Below, piece after piece: positions 9,316 to 18,959 of a stretch of DNA of 64,000 nt. Within the stretch, counting starts at the first letter, position 1. Every line of letters begins with the position of its first letter. A program made the position numbers and the translations under genes. Where the stretch lies: the NCBI RefSeq assembly GCF_003574625.1, contig NZ_QNUJ01000011.1, positions 124,001 through 188,000 of the forward strand. Reading direction: 5' to 3'. The notes under the pieces were generated by a model. It did no database searches, was not told where the DNA came from, and worked only from the letters and a program-made list of their open reading frames with translations. Origin of the DNA: Shinella zoogloeoides. GTDB lineage: Bacteria; Pseudomonadota; Alphaproteobacteria; Rhizobiales; Rhizobiaceae.

Positions 9316-10146
9316 TCAGTCGGCCTCGCCCGGTGTTGCAGCGACCTCGTTTTCCGCATTCTGCGCTTCCGAGGCGCGCGCCCGCTGCCGTTCGATGAGT
9401 CGGGCCGTGTAGATGGAAATCTCGTAGAGAAGGATGGCCGGCAGCGCAAGACCGATCTGGGAAACCGGATCGGGCGGCGTCAGCACCGCGGCCACGATGA
9501 AGGCGATGACGATCGCGTATTTGCGCTTGCTGACCAGCGCCTGCGTATCGATGAAGCCCGCGCGCACCAGAAGCGACGAGATGACCGGCAGCTGGAAGAC
9601 GAGGCCGAAGGCGAAGATCAGCGACATGATCAGGCCGAGATATTCGGAAACCTTCGGAAGGAGCTGGATCGAGACCTGCCCCTCGCCGCCGCCCTGCTCC
9701 ATGGCGAGGAAGAACCACATGACCATGGGCGTGAAGAAGAAATAGACGAGCGCCGCGCCGATGAGGAAGAGGATGGGCGAAGCGATCAGGAACGGCAGGA
9801 AGGCCGCCCGCTCGTTCTTGTAGAGGCCGGGCGCGACGAACTTGTAGATCTGCTGGGCGATCACCGGAAAGGCGATGACCAGCGCGCCGAACATGGCGAC
9901 CTTGATCTGCGTGAAGAAGAATTCCTGCGGCGCCGTGTAGATCAGCTCGACATTGCGATGGGTCAGCCCCGCCCATTCCACCGCCCATTTGAAGGGCAGG
10001 ACGAGCAGGTTGAAGAGCTGCTTGGCGAAATAGAAGCAGACGAGGAAGGCGATGAAGAACGCGCCGACCGCCCAGAGCAGGCGGCGGCGAAGCTCGATCA
10101 GATGCTCGATGAGCGGCTGGGGCTTGTCGTCGATGTCGCCGCTCAT
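9316..10146 (-). CDS. tatC: Twin-arginine translocase subunit TatC
   Basis: TatC is the six-span membrane subunit that recognises twin-arginine signal peptides and exports folded proteins. Family motifs include the N-terminal PLIEHLIELRRRLL (the usual MPLxxHLxELRxR pattern), the FFFTPMV region and the late LALPAILLYEISIYTARL. Hydrophobicity shows six helices in 276 residues. Its ATG overlaps the tatB stop by 4 bp (ATGA), so translation is coupled. A charged C-terminal tail (residues about 248-276) is cytoplasmic. Confidence 0.97.
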   Translation of the reverse strand: MSGDIDDKPQPLIEHLIELRRRLLWAVGAFFIAFLVCFYFAKQLFNLLVLPFKWAVEWAGLTHRNVELIYTAPQEFFFTQIKVAMFGALVIAFPVIAQQIYKFVAPGLYKNERAAFLPFLIASPILFLIGAALVYFFFTPMVMWFFLAMEQGGGEGQVSIQLLPKVSEYLGLIMSLIFAFGLVFQLPVISSLLVRAGFIDTQALVSKRKYAIVIAFIVAAVLTPPDPVSQIGLALPAILLYEISIYTARLIERQRARASEAQNAENEVAATPGEAD

Positions 10147-10775
10147 GCGTCGCCCTTCTTGGTCTTCGTCGTCTTCGGCTTGGCAGCAGCTTTCCGCGTG
10201 GCCGGAGCCTTGGCGGTCTCGGCCTTGCTGGCAGCCTTGGCGGCGGGCTTCACCTCGCCTTCGGCCTTGGCCGGCGCCTTGCGCGGCCTAGCCGTCTTAA
10301 CGGCCGCCTCGGCGGGCTTCTTCTTCGCCGTCCTGGCGGTCGGGCCGGTCTTCAGCGGGGCTGCCGCGACCGGCTCGGCGGAGGCGGGCTTGCCCGCCTC
10401 TGACGGCACGGCGGCCGGCGTATCGGAGATGCTTTCGGCCGGGCTGGACGCCGGTGTCGACGTCGAGGAGGAGCTCACCGTCTTCTGGAGATCGGACTTG
10501 ATCTCGTTGCCCATCTGCCGCAGCGGGTTGACCGCGTCGCGGATGGAGTTCAGCGGGTTCAGCTTCTGCGCCTCGCCGATCGTCTTCCTGACGTCGTCGA
10601 GATCGGCCTCGCGCAAGGCCTCGTCGAACTGCTGGCGGAAATCGCTCGCCATGCCGCGCATCTTGGACACCATGCGGCCAAACGTCCGCAGCATCTGCGG
10701 CAGGTCCTTCGGACCCACCACGATGATCAGAACGATGGCGATGACGAGTATCTCGGTCCAGCCGACATCAAGCAT
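10143..10775 (-). CDS. tatB: Sec-independent translocase protein TatB
   Basis: TatB works with TatC in the substrate-recognition complex. The N-terminal MLDVGWTEILVIAIVLIIVVGPKDLPQ-type segment has one short membrane helix and the GPKDLP hinge, followed by an amphipathic helix (RTFGRMVSKMRGM). Residues from about 110 to the end are a low-complexity Ala/Lys/Pro tail, longer than in E. coli but common in rhizobia. The gene is in order tatA-tatB-tatC with 50 bp to tatA and a 4-bp overlap with tatC. Confidence 0.96.
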   Translation of the reverse strand: MLDVGWTEILVIAIVLIIVVGPKDLPQMLRTFGRMVSKMRGMASDFRQQFDEALREADLDDVRKTIGEAQKLNPLNSIRDAVNPLRQMGNEIKSDLQKTVSSSSTSTPASSPAESISDTPAAVPSEAGKPASAEPVAAAPLKTGPTARTAKKKPAEAAVKTARPRKAPAKAEGEVKPAAKAASKAETAKAPATRKAAAKPKTTKTKKGDA

Positions 10776-10825
10776 AGGATATTGTCCTTAGAAGCCGCAG
10801 ACCGTCATCCGCAGCCGAATAGCGG

Positions 10826-11023
10826 TCACTTGGCTTCGTCAGCCTTGTGCTCGACCGTCTTCGACTGGTCGGCGCTGTCCTTTTCGTCGTCGGACATGCC
10901 CTGCTTGAAATTCTTGATACCCTTGGCGACGTCGCCCATGAGTTCCGGAATCTTGCCGCGGCCGAACAGCAGCAGCACAACCACCAGAACGATCAGCCAA
11001 TGCCAGATGCTGAAAGAACCCAT
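10826..11023 (-). CDS. tatA: Sec-independent translocase protein TatA
   Basis: TatA oligomers form the transport path of the Tat system. The 65-residue protein has one N-terminal helix ([20 protein letters not shown]), the [18 protein letters not shown] hinge and amphipathic helix, and a charged tail. It is first of the tat genes and lies about 150 bp downstream of scpB. That gap holds only a weak inverted repeat near 11061-11080, so a separate tat promoter is possible. Confidence 0.97.
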   Translation of the reverse strand: MGSFSIWHWLIVLVVVLLLFGRGKIPELMGDVAKGIKNFKQGMSDDEKDSADQSKTVEHKADEAK

Positions 11024-11175
11024 TCCCGTAACTCCCTTAGAAACCTGAACCCCGATTTAAGACGTTCAGCCGTCTTTTTCAAATACCAGTATGTCGCGCT
11101 GGTTAGCCGAAACCGTGACGTGGCGCAATCCGGCGGCATTTCTTTCCTGCACGCGGGTCCTCGCCTTCGCCCCGC

Positions 11176-11889
11176 CTATTCCTCTTCCTTCCCGCCCGGC
11201 GCGAGGAGACCGAGCTCCTCGAGGTCGAGCTGGGTGATCGGGTCCTCGTCCTCCGCCAACTCGTCCTCGCCAAGTGGCAGCGGCACCTGGAAATTCGACG
11301 GGATACGGCCGGAAAGCAGGCCCGCGCCCTTCAATTCCTCCAATCCCGGCAGGTCACGCAGCTCTTCCAGGCCGAAATGATCGAGAAAATCCCGCGTCGT
11401 GCCGAAGGTCACCGGGCGGCCCGGAGAGCGGCGGCGGCCGCGAAAACGCACCCAGCCGGCTTCCATCAGAACGTCGAGCGTGCCCTTGGAGGTCTGCACG
11501 CCGCGAATATCCTCGATCTCGGCGCGCGTCACCGGCTGGTGATAGGCGATGATCGACAGCACTTCGAGCGCAGCACGCGACAATTTGCGCACCTCCGTCT
11601 CGTCGGTGCGGATGACGAAAGACAAATCCGGCGCGGTGCGGAAGGCCCAGGCATCGTCCACTGCCACGAGATTGACGCCGCGCCCGGCATAGAGCGCCTT
11701 CAGTTCGCGCATGACATGCAGCACGTCCACGCCGCCCGGCAGCCGGTCGGCGATATAGGCCTCCGGCACGGGGCTCGAGGACGCAAAGACCAGCGCCTCG
11801 GCGATCCTCGCCGCCTCGTGCAGCCGGCGCGGATCGACGATCGTGCCGCCCTCGGCCTCCGGCGATGCGCCGTTCTCCTCTTCACTCAC
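11176..11889 (-). CDS. scpB: Segregation and condensation protein B
   Basis: ScpB is the winged-helix kleisin-associated subunit of the SMC-ScpAB condensin. The core EAARIAEALVFASSSPVPE and LSRAALEVLSIIAYHQPVTRAEIE (with IRGV following) is diagnostic. The GTG at 11889 is preferred because AAGGAGG lies 8 bp upstream; an in-frame ATG at 11907 would lengthen it by six residues and has a poorer site. It overlaps the end of scpA, so the two are translationally coupled. The tail after residue 190 is acidic. Confidence 0.94.
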   Translation of the reverse strand: MSEEENGASPEAEGGTIVDPRRLHEAARIAEALVFASSSPVPEAYIADRLPGGVDVLHVMRELKALYAGRGVNLVAVDDAWAFRTAPDLSFVIRTDETEVRKLSRAALEVLSIIAYHQPVTRAEIEDIRGVQTSKGTLDVLMEAGWVRFRGRRRSPGRPVTFGTTRDFLDHFGLEELRDLPGLEELKGAGLLSGRIPSNFQVPLPLGEDELAEDEDPITQLDLEELGLLAPGGKEEE

Positions 11890-12754
11890 GCCCGGGGCCT
11901 CCTTCATCGTCCTCGGCTTCGCCGGCTTTCGGGCCGCGGCGAAGATAGATCGGCTGGAACACGCCGTCCTGGCGAAGCTCCAGGCGCCCTTCCCTCACCA
12001 GTTCCAGCGTCGCGGCGAAGGCGCTGGCAATGGCCGTGGTGCGCTCGGCCGGATCAGTCAGGTAGCGCAGCATGAAATGATCGAGCGCCGTCCAGTCGTC
12101 ATCGAAACCGCCGATCAGCACCGACAGGATCTCGCGCGCATCGGAGAGCGACCAGACGGCGCGCTTTTCGATGGTGACCTGTGTGATGGCGTGGCGCTGG
12201 CGCAGCGACGCGTAGGCATTGAGCAGATCGTAGAGCGTCGCCTCATAGGCCGAGCGCCGGCCGGTCGGGATATGCTCCGGCATGCCGCGGGCGAAGACGT
12301 CGCGGCCGAGGCGATTGCGGTTGATGAGCCGGGTCGCGGCATCGCGCATGGCTTCGAGGCGCTTGAGGCGGAAGGCAAGGCTTGCCGCCATCTCCTCGCC
12401 CGAGGGCCCCTCGTCCTTCGCCTGCCTGGGAATGAGCAAGCGAGACTTCAGATAGGCCAGCCATGCAGCCATGACGAGATAGTCGGCGGCAAGCTCGATG
12501 CGGATCCTGCGCGCCTTGTCGATGAAGACGAGATATTGCTCGGCCAGCGCCAGCACGGAAATGCGGGTGAGGTCCACCTTCTGCGTGCGGGCGAGATGGA
12601 GCAGGAGATCGAGCGGGCCTTCGAAGCCGGCGAGATCGACGACGAGGCTTTCCTCCGAAAGCCCCCGCCCCCCGGCGTCGTCCTGCCAAAGGTCGTCCAT
12701 CGGCGCATCCGCGCCGCGACCTTTCCTCGGCGGCTTCGACCCCGTTGCCTGCAC
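11882..12754 (-). CDS. scpA: Segregation and condensation protein A (kleisin)
   Basis: ScpA is the kleisin that bridges SMC heads in chromosome condensation. The N-terminal helix SLVVDLAGFEGPLDLLLHLARTQKVDL is the strongest family signature, followed by YLVMAAWLAYLKSRLLIP. The C-terminal winged helix ends near ATLELVREGRLELRQDGVFQPIYLR. The start is a GTG at 12754 behind GGGAGG; an ATG at 12700 is possible. It lies 39 bp downstream of nagZ and overlaps scpB. At 290 residues it is slightly longer than Bacillus ScpA because of an N-terminal extension. Confidence 0.94.
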   Translation of the reverse strand: MQATGSKPPRKGRGADAPMDDLWQDDAGGRGLSEESLVVDLAGFEGPLDLLLHLARTQKVDLTRISVLALAEQYLVFIDKARRIRIELAADYLVMAAWLAYLKSRLLIPRQAKDEGPSGEEMAASLAFRLKRLEAMRDAATRLINRNRLGRDVFARGMPEHIPTGRRSAYEATLYDLLNAYASLRQRHAITQVTIEKRAVWSLSDAREILSVLIGGFDDDWTALDHFMLRYLTDPAERTTAIASAFAATLELVREGRLELRQDGVFQPIYLRRGPKAGEAEDDEGGPGRE

Positions 12755-12793
12755 GCTGCCTCCCGTGGGCCTCCCGTGGGCCCGCCGCGGCCG

Positions 12794-13813
12794 TCAGGCG
12801 ACCGCGATCATGGCGTTGAATTCCTCGCGCAGCGCCTGTTCGTCCGCCCCGTCGGGCATCGGGAAGCCTGCGCGTACCGCATTCGCCCGCCGCAGGCTGT
12901 CACCGGCAAGGGCGGGAACGTTTTCGGTCACCGCAACCATTTCGTCCATGATGCCATGGCAATGCAACACCATGTCGAGGCCGGCGGCGATGATTCCCCT
13001 GCTTCTTTCGGCAATATCGCCGCGAAGGGCGTTCATCGAGACGTCATCGGACATCAGGAGGCCGTCGAAGCCGATATGGCCACGGATGATCTCCTCCACC
13101 ACCTTTGCCGAAGTGGTCGCCGGATTGTCGCCATCGATGGCGGTGAAGACGATATGGGCCGACATCGCCATCAGCTCGTCCTTCATGCGCTGGAAGGGCA
13201 CGAAGTCACAGGCCTCCAGCTCCTTGCGGCCCGCATGGACGACCGGCAGGTCGTGGTGCGAATCGACCATGGTGCGGCCGTGGCCCGGCATATGCTTCAT
13301 GATCGGCAGCAGGCCGCCGGCCTTGAGGCCTTCCGCCGCCGCCTTGCCCATCGCCGAGACGATCTCCGGCTCCTGCCCGTAGGCGCGGTTGCCGATGACG
13401 TCGTGCACGCCCGGCACGGCGACGTCGAGCACCGGCAGGCAATCGACATTGATGCCAAGGCGCAGAAGATCGAAGGCATGCAGACGCGACATCAGCCAGG
13501 CGGCGCGCAGGCCCCGCGGCTCGTCGGCCCGGTAGATGGCGCCGAGTGCGGCGGCATTCGGATATTGCTGGACATGCGGCGGCTTGATGCGCTGGACGCG
13601 CCCGCCCTCCTGGTCGATGAGCACCGGGATGTCGGCTCCGCCGCCGATGCTCTCGCGCATCTCGGCCGTCAGGTCCGCCACCTGCGCCGGCTCGCCGATA
13701 TTGCGGCCGAAGAGGATGAAACCCCAAGGGCGCTCGTTGCGGAAGAAGGCCTTTTCGTCGGCGGTGAGGCTCAGGCCCTTGCAGCCCGAAATGAAGGATT
13801 TCGATTCGCTCAT
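12794..13813 (-). CDS. nagZ: Beta-N-acetylhexosaminidase NagZ
   Basis: NagZ is a cytoplasmic family 3 glycoside hydrolase that removes GlcNAc from anhydro-muropeptides during peptidoglycan recycling and can influence AmpR-type beta-lactamase induction. Characteristic sites are VLIDQEGGRVQRI, the KHMPGHG loop with the general acid-base region, and LLMSDDVSM holding the nucleophilic Asp. The 339 residues match the family. It lies 103 bp downstream of the SPOR protein and precedes scpA, an order frequent in alphaproteobacteria. Confidence 0.95.
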   Translation of the reverse strand: MSESKSFISGCKGLSLTADEKAFFRNERPWGFILFGRNIGEPAQVADLTAEMRESIGGGADIPVLIDQEGGRVQRIKPPHVQQYPNAAALGAIYRADEPRGLRAAWLMSRLHAFDLLRLGINVDCLPVLDVAVPGVHDVIGNRAYGQEPEIVSAMGKAAAEGLKAGGLLPIMKHMPGHGRTMVDSHHDLPVVHAGRKELEACDFVPFQRMKDELMAMSAHIVFTAIDGDNPATTSAKVVEEIIRGHIGFDGLLMSDDVSMNALRGDIAERSRGIIAAGLDMVLHCHGIMDEMVAVTENVPALAGDSLRRANAVRAGFPMPDGADEQALREEFNAMIAVA

Positions 13814-13916
13814 GTCCGCAATCTTGGAATTTTCGAGGAGGAGACAGGCGTCGGCCGCCCGCGGGAATCGAAGGGGCGCGAACCATGTCCGCGCCCCTTC
13901 AGGATATCAGCCCGCC

Positions 13917-16900
13917 TCAGCGGGTGACGAGGCAGCTGCCGCCCGCGCTCTTGTAGCGGCTGCAGAGGGCGTTCGCGTCTTCGCGCGAGCCGGCCGGAAT
14001 GCGGAGGCGGTAGAAGGTACCCTTGTTGGGGATCTCCGCCTTCTTGATATCCATGCCGCGACCGCCGATGACGCTACCGAATTTCGAGGACAGCGACTTG
14101 TAGGTCTTCTGTGCCTCGGCCTCGGAGGGAAGCGAAGCGATCTGGATGACGTAGCTGCCGGGTGAGACCTGGGTCTGTTCGACGGCCTGCTGGGTCTGCG
14201 TCGCCGAAGCGGTCTGCGTACCGGAGACGTTGCCGTTCTCGGTGACGGTGCCGACGACATTGACCGGCTGGTCGACCGGGCGCGTTTCGGGGAGCGGCGT
14301 GTTGCCGGCCGTCGCGTTCGTGTCCGTCGCGCCGACCGTGGTCGTCTTGACCGTGCGCACCGGCGCCGTGTCGTCGACCTGTGCATTGGCGACTTCGGCA
14401 AGCGCCGAGCGCGGCTTGGCGCCGGATGCGGCCTGCTCGGCGCGCAGCGAGGCGTCTCCGTCGAGCGTCGCGTTGGCCGATGCGGCGGCCTCGCCCGAGG
14501 CGCTGCCGGTGGTGGCCGTCGCCTTGGCGTCGAGGTCCGTGTCGGCGACCGTATCCTCGCGGGCGACGAGCGTGCCGTCCGGCTTGACGATCATGGTCTT
14601 GACCTTGCGCGGCGAGACGAGCGGCTTGTTGCCGGTCTCGGCGCTTGCCGTTTCCGGCTCGTCGACGCCCGGCAGCAGGCGGTTCTCATCATCGGCCGCC
14701 GCCGTGTCGGTGCCGTCCTCCGGGCCGTCCATCGGCAGGGCTTCCGGCGTCAGCGTGCGCTGGACGACGTCGACCGGCTCTTCCGTCGAGGTGACGAGCT
14801 GTTCCTGCTGCGGCCGGCTCGTCGTATCGCCGGCAACGCGGTCGTAGACGGCCTTGTCCTGGTTGGGAACGGTCTTGCCGCCCCTTTCCTCGGGCACGAC
14901 CTTGATCGGATCCTTGTCGGCGAGGATGACGCGAGGCTCGCCCGAGCCGCCGACCGATCCGCCCGTGAGGGCCGACCAGGCGTAGACGGCGCCGCCGCCG
15001 ACCAGAAGAAGGCCGGCGATGGAGGCGGCGATCAGCATGCCGCGGCGCGGACGGGCGGTCTCCTCGTCATAGCCGTCGCCGGAATAGAGCGCCGTCGCCT
15101 GGCCGGGATCGACCGGGATCGCCATGCGCTCCGGCTGGTTGAGCGAGCGGCGGAAGTCTTCCTCCAGCGCGCGCTCGAAATCATCGACGTCGTTGATCTG
15201 CGTCGCCGGCTGAGCCGTCGCGGCGGCGACGCTCGCCTTGTTCTCTTCAGCATGGGTCTTGGCCGGCTCGTTGAAGAGCTGCGCCATTTCCGCGTCGATG
15301 TCGAAATCGTAGTCCGGCTGGAAGACCGGCGGCTTTTCCTTCTCCACGACGGGAAGCTGCGGCACGTCGAGCTCGGTGACGGGGGAAACGCCCTCGTCGG
15401 TCTCGGCGATCATCGACGGATCGAAGGGCAGCGTGCCGTCGCTCAGCTCGGCGGTCACCGGCTGCGGCTTGGTGAAGGTGGAGACGGGCACCGCGACGAC
15501 GGGCTCGCGCCGGACGGGCGTCTCGACCGGTGCCGGCCGTGCGACCTCTACCTTCACTTCGGCGGGCTTGGCCACCGGCTTCACCGGCTCCTCGTCCAGC
15601 GAGAAATCGGAGATATCGAGATCGATATCCGAGAGGTCGAATTCCATGTTCTCGAAATCGAGTTCGGGCTCGGAGGCCACCGGCGTCGGGACGGCGGCCG
15701 GCTCACGGCGTGCCTCGAAGACAGGCGTCTCGACGGCCTGCATCGGGGCCTTCACAGGCTCGACGAAGGGTGTCGCCACCGTCTCGGCGACGGGATCGCG
15801 ATGCACGGTCGGCGTGGCACGGCCGAAAATGGCCGAAATATTCGCCGGCGTGTTGCTGCGCGCGGCAGCAGCGGCGATAACGGCGGCGCCGGCCGCGGCC
15901 GTTTCCGCGGACAGCGGCGAGCGGGCTTCCGGCATGGGGAAACGCTCGATTTCGGCGAGCAGCGCGTCACCATCGTAATTGCCGGACGTCGCCACGGATT
16001 CCACCTGATAGGCGGGCGCCTGGAAAACCGGCTCGACGTCATCGACCTGCCATTGCGCCTCGGCCGCAGCCGCCGCGCGGGCGCGGTCCTCACGCGTCTC
16101 GAACGGCATTTCGGCGACGAAATGCGGCTCCTCGCCGGCATAGGCCGCCGGCTCGGCATGGAACGGCTCGGCCTGCTCGACCACGGGATCGACCGGCATC
16201 CGGCTGTCGAAGACGGGCTCGACATGGGTGGCGACCGCCTCCGCGGCGACCGGCAGGGGCTCGACGAAAGCGGTCTCCGGCTCGTTCGGGAGATCATCGG
16301 CAAAGCCGTCGCCGATCGACAGTTCCAGCTCACGCTCCAGATCGAGCCCGACAGAGCCCTCGTCCGCCGTCAGCGGCTGCAGGCCGAGGAATTCCGGCTG
16401 GCGATCCTCGACAGGAGAGAATTCGGACAATTGCGGTTCTGCGGCCGGCTCGTGATAGGCAGGCTCCTGGCGGATCGGCTCTTCGAAGCGCGGCTCGAAG
16501 CGGTCGGCGAAGGCATGGGCGGTCGCCTCGGCCTCGACGGTCGGAACCTCGTGGACATAGGCCTCCAGCTCGTCGGCGAGAGACAGTGCCGGATCTTCGG
16601 CGAACTGCGGTTCCGGCTCGACGGGCTGCTCGACGGCAAGGGGCTCTTCCGCGAAGGACGGTTCGACGGGTCTGTCGAAGGCCGGTTCGCGATGATAGGG
16701 CTCGCTGGCGGCAAAGTCCCGGCTCGGCACCTCATCGATGAACGAGGCGCGATCTTCCATGGCGGGGGCCGGCTCTTCGAACACGGGCTCGACATGGCGC
16801 GCCACCGGCTGGGCGGCGGGGACCGGATCGGCGACGGGCGTCGGCGCGTCATATTGCTCGAAGGCGCGCAGAAGCTCGTCCTCAAGGGCGAGGACGGGAT

Positions 16901-17066
16901 TTTCATGCCGCGGCGCCGCCTGGGCGGCGTCGGGGAAGGTTTTGCTGACACCCTGCACAGGATGCGGCTCGAAGTTGACGAGGCGGGCAAGCTCGCTCAA
17001 CGGATCATCTTCTGCCAAGAGATCCGTGTCAGCGGTTCCGCTTCGCGCGAAGTTCTTGTCTGCCAT
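13917..17066 (-). CDS. Very large SPOR-domain membrane protein
   Basis: SPOR domains bind glycan strands stripped of stem peptides and localise proteins to the septum. This 1049-residue protein has an unusual shape. About 670 cytoplasmic N-terminal residues are Pro/Glu/Val/Ala-rich and low complexity, with recurring EPVF and VEP motifs. One membrane helix follows (about 677-697, GMLIAASIAGLLLVGGGAV), then a Thr/Ala-rich periplasmic linker, and the SPOR domain at about 968-1049 (YVIQIASLPSEAEAQKTY, ending GGSCLVTR). The ATG at 17066 is preferred over a GTG at 17078 because GGGAAG precedes it. It lies between argS and nagZ. Rhizobia commonly have a large SPOR protein here; the N-terminal role is unknown. 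Confidence 0.9.
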   Translation of the reverse strand: MADKNFARSGTADTDLLAEDDPLSELARLVNFEPHPVQGVSKTFPDAAQAAPRHENPVLALEDELLRAFEQYDAPTPVADPVPAAQPVARHVEPVFEEPAPAMEDRASFIDEVPSRDFAASEPYHREPAFDRPVEPSFAEEPLAVEQPVEPEPQFAEDPALSLADELEAYVHEVPTVEAEATAHAFADRFEPRFEEPIRQEPAYHEPAAEPQLSEFSPVEDRQPEFLGLQPLTADEGSVGLDLERELELSIGDGFADDLPNEPETAFVEPLPVAAEAVATHVEPVFDSRMPVDPVVEQAEPFHAEPAAYAGEEPHFVAEMPFETREDRARAAAAAEAQWQVDDVEPVFQAPAYQVESVATSGNYDGDALLAEIERFPMPEARSPLSAETAAAGAAVIAAAAARSNTPANISAIFGRATPTVHRDPVAETVATPFVEPVKAPMQAVETPVFEARREPAAVPTPVASEPELDFENMEFDLSDIDLDISDFSLDEEPVKPVAKPAEVKVEVARPAPVETPVRREPVVAVPVSTFTKPQPVTAELSDGTLPFDPSMIAETDEGVSPVTELDVPQLPVVEKEKPPVFQPDYDFDIDAEMAQLFNEPAKTHAEENKASVAAATAQPATQINDVDDFERALEEDFRRSLNQPERMAIPVDPGQATALYSGDGYDEETARPRRGMLIAASIAGLLLVGGGAVYAWSALTGGSVGGSGEPRVILADKDPIKVVPEERGGKTVPNQDKAVYDRVAGDTTSRPQQEQLVTSTEEPVDVVQRTLTPEALPMDGPEDGTDTAAADDENRLLPGVDEPETASAETGNKPLVSPRKVKTMIVKPDGTLVAREDTVADTDLDAKATATTGSASGEAAASANATLDGDASLRAEQAASGAKPRSALAEVANAQVDDTAPVRTVKTTTVGATDTNATAGNTPLPETRPVDQPVNVVGTVTENGNVSGTQTASATQTQQAVEQTQVSPGSYVIQIASLPSEAEAQKTYKSLSSKFGSVIGGRGMDIKKAEIPNKGTFYRLRIPAGSREDANALCSRYKSAGGSCLVTR

Positions 17067-17129
17067 ACTGCTTCCCACTCACAAGCTACAAAGACGCGTT
17101 TGCCAGCTTATTGTGGGCAAATGGTGACG

Positions 17130-18890
17130 TTATCGCATTTCATCCGGTGCTGCGGTGCCTGTAATGGACAGGCCCGACTTAAGAACAGACGCGACAGCGT
17201 GCACCAGCCCAAGTCTGGCGATACTCAATTCTCTATTTTTATCGTTAACAAACCGTAATTCCGGCTGTTCCTTACCTTTGTTCCAGTGCGCATGGAACGC
17301 GCTGGCAAGATCATAGAGATAAAACGCGATGCGATGAGGCTCCTGCGCGAGTGCCGCGCCTTCGACCACGCGGGGATATTCCGCCAGCTTGGCGAGAAGC
17401 TGCAACTCACTGGAATCCGAGATGTTTCCGGCGATCGCGCCGGCCAGATCGAGCGAGGCTATATCGAGGCCCGGGAAGGCTTCGGCGGCCTGCCGGAACA
17501 CCGACATGCAACGAGCATGGGCATATTGCACATAGAAGACCGGATTGTCCTTGGACTGCTCCGTCACCTTGGCGAAGTCGAAGTCGAGCGGCTCGCTGTT
17601 CTTGCGGTAAAGCATCATGAAGCGCACCGAATCGCGGCCGACTTCCTCGACCACGTCACGCAGCGTGACGAAATCGCCCGAACGCTTCGACATCTTCACC
17701 GGCTCGCCGTTACGGTAGAGCTTGACGAGCTGGCACAGCAGCACGGTCAGCTTGGCCTTACCTTCTGAAACGGCACGAGCGACGGCCTCCAGACGCTTGA
17801 CGTAACCGCCATGGTCGGCGCCGAGCACATAGATCATCTCTTCGAAGCCGCGATCGAACTTGTCCTTGAAGTAGGCAACGTCGGCGGCGAAGTAAGTATA
17901 GGAACCATCCGACTTGATCAGCGGGCGGTCGATATCGTCGCCCACTTCCGTCGAGCGGAAGAGCGTCTGCTCGCGGTCTTCCCAGTCTTCCGGAAGCTGT
18001 CCCTTCGGCGGCGGCAGCACGCCCTTGTAGACATGGCCCTTGAAGGTCAGGTCGTTGATGGCGGTGCGGATCGGTGCGCCGTTTCCGGCATGCAGCGAGC
18101 GCTCCGAGAAGAAGACATCGTGATGCACGTTGAGGGCTGCGAGGTCCTCGCGGATCATCGCCATCATCATCGCGATGGTCTTTTCCTTGACGATCGGCAT
18201 CCACTGATGCTCGGGCATGGCGCGAAGCGACGTACCGTGCTCGGCAGCCAGCGCCTCACCGACGGGAACCAGATAGTCGCCCGGATAGAGGCCCGACGGA
18301 ATTTCGCCGATCGCCTCGCCCAGCGCCTCGCGGTACCGCAGGAAGGCCGAGCGCGCCAGCACGTCGATCTGCGAACCGGCGTCGTTGATGTAATATTCCT
18401 TGGTGACGTCATAGCCGGCAAAGCCGAGCAGGTTGGCGAGCGCATCGCCCACCACCGCGCCACGGCAATGGCCGACATGCATCGGCCCCGTCGGATTGGC
18501 CGAGACATATTCGACATTGACCTTGCGGCCGGCGCCGAGCGAACCGCGGCCGTAATCCGTGCCGGCCGCGATCACAGCGGCAAGCAGCTTCTGCCAGTAG
18601 GGAACGGAAAGGCGGACGTTGATGAAGCCCGGGCCCGCCACGCTGACATCGGCGACCTCGGGATCGTTCTTCAGCTCGGCGACGATGAGGTCGGCAAGCG
18701 CCCGCGGATTGAGGCCCAGCGGCTTGGCAAGAACCATCGCCGCATTGGTCGCGACATCGCCATGGCTCTGGTCGCGCGGCGGTTCGACGCTGATTCGACC
18801 GAAATCGAGCTCGGATCGCTTTTCGCGCACGATCTCGAGACCTTCGAGCACGGTTTTGATTCTGCTGTCGAAATCAGTAAAAAGGTTCAT
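17130..18890 (-). CDS. argS: Arginine--tRNA ligase
   Basis: This class I synthetase attaches arginine to its tRNA. The HIGH-type motif appears as [14 protein letters not shown] and the KMSKS-type motif as [14 protein letters not shown]. The N-terminal Add1 domain and the C-terminal anticodon-binding domain ending [17 protein letters not shown] are intact. The ATG at 18890 ([11 protein letters not shown]) is taken as start, while one three codons upstream at 18899 is equally possible. It lies 60 bp downstream of dgt on the same strand, as in many rhizobia. Confidence 0.97.
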   Translation of the reverse strand: MNLFTDFDSRIKTVLEGLEIVREKRSELDFGRISVEPPRDQSHGDVATNAAMVLAKPLGLNPRALADLIVAELKNDPEVADVSVAGPGFINVRLSVPYWQKLLAAVIAAGTDYGRGSLGAGRKVNVEYVSANPTGPMHVGHCRGAVVGDALANLLGFAGYDVTKEYYINDAGSQIDVLARSAFLRYREALGEAIGEIPSGLYPGDYLVPVGEALAAEHGTSLRAMPEHQWMPIVKEKTIAMMMAMIREDLAALNVHHDVFFSERSLHAGNGAPIRTAINDLTFKGHVYKGVLPPPKGQLPEDWEDREQTLFRSTEVGDDIDRPLIKSDGSYTYFAADVAYFKDKFDRGFEEMIYVLGADHGGYVKRLEAVARAVSEGKAKLTVLLCQLVKLYRNGEPVKMSKRSGDFVTLRDVVEEVGRDSVRFMMLYRKNSEPLDFDFAKVTEQSKDNPVFYVQYAHARCMSVFRQAAEAFPGLDIASLDLAGAIAGNISDSSELQLLAKLAEYPRVVEGAALAQEPHRIAFYLYDLASAFHAHWNKGKEQPELRFVNDKNRELSIARLGLVHAVASVLKSGLSITGTAAPDEMR

Positions 18891-18959
18891 CTCGTCCATC
18901 CACGCGCAGCGGCGCCCTGCAGGGGCCAGGCCTGCGAAGAAGTTCAGGTGGGCGGGTGA

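Noticed and set aside
11061-11082. Hairpin near AAGACG/CGTCTT between scpB and tatA as a terminator
   Set aside because: The stem is short and the T-run is on the plus strand, opposite to the direction of both genes, so it is not a clear terminator for this operon.
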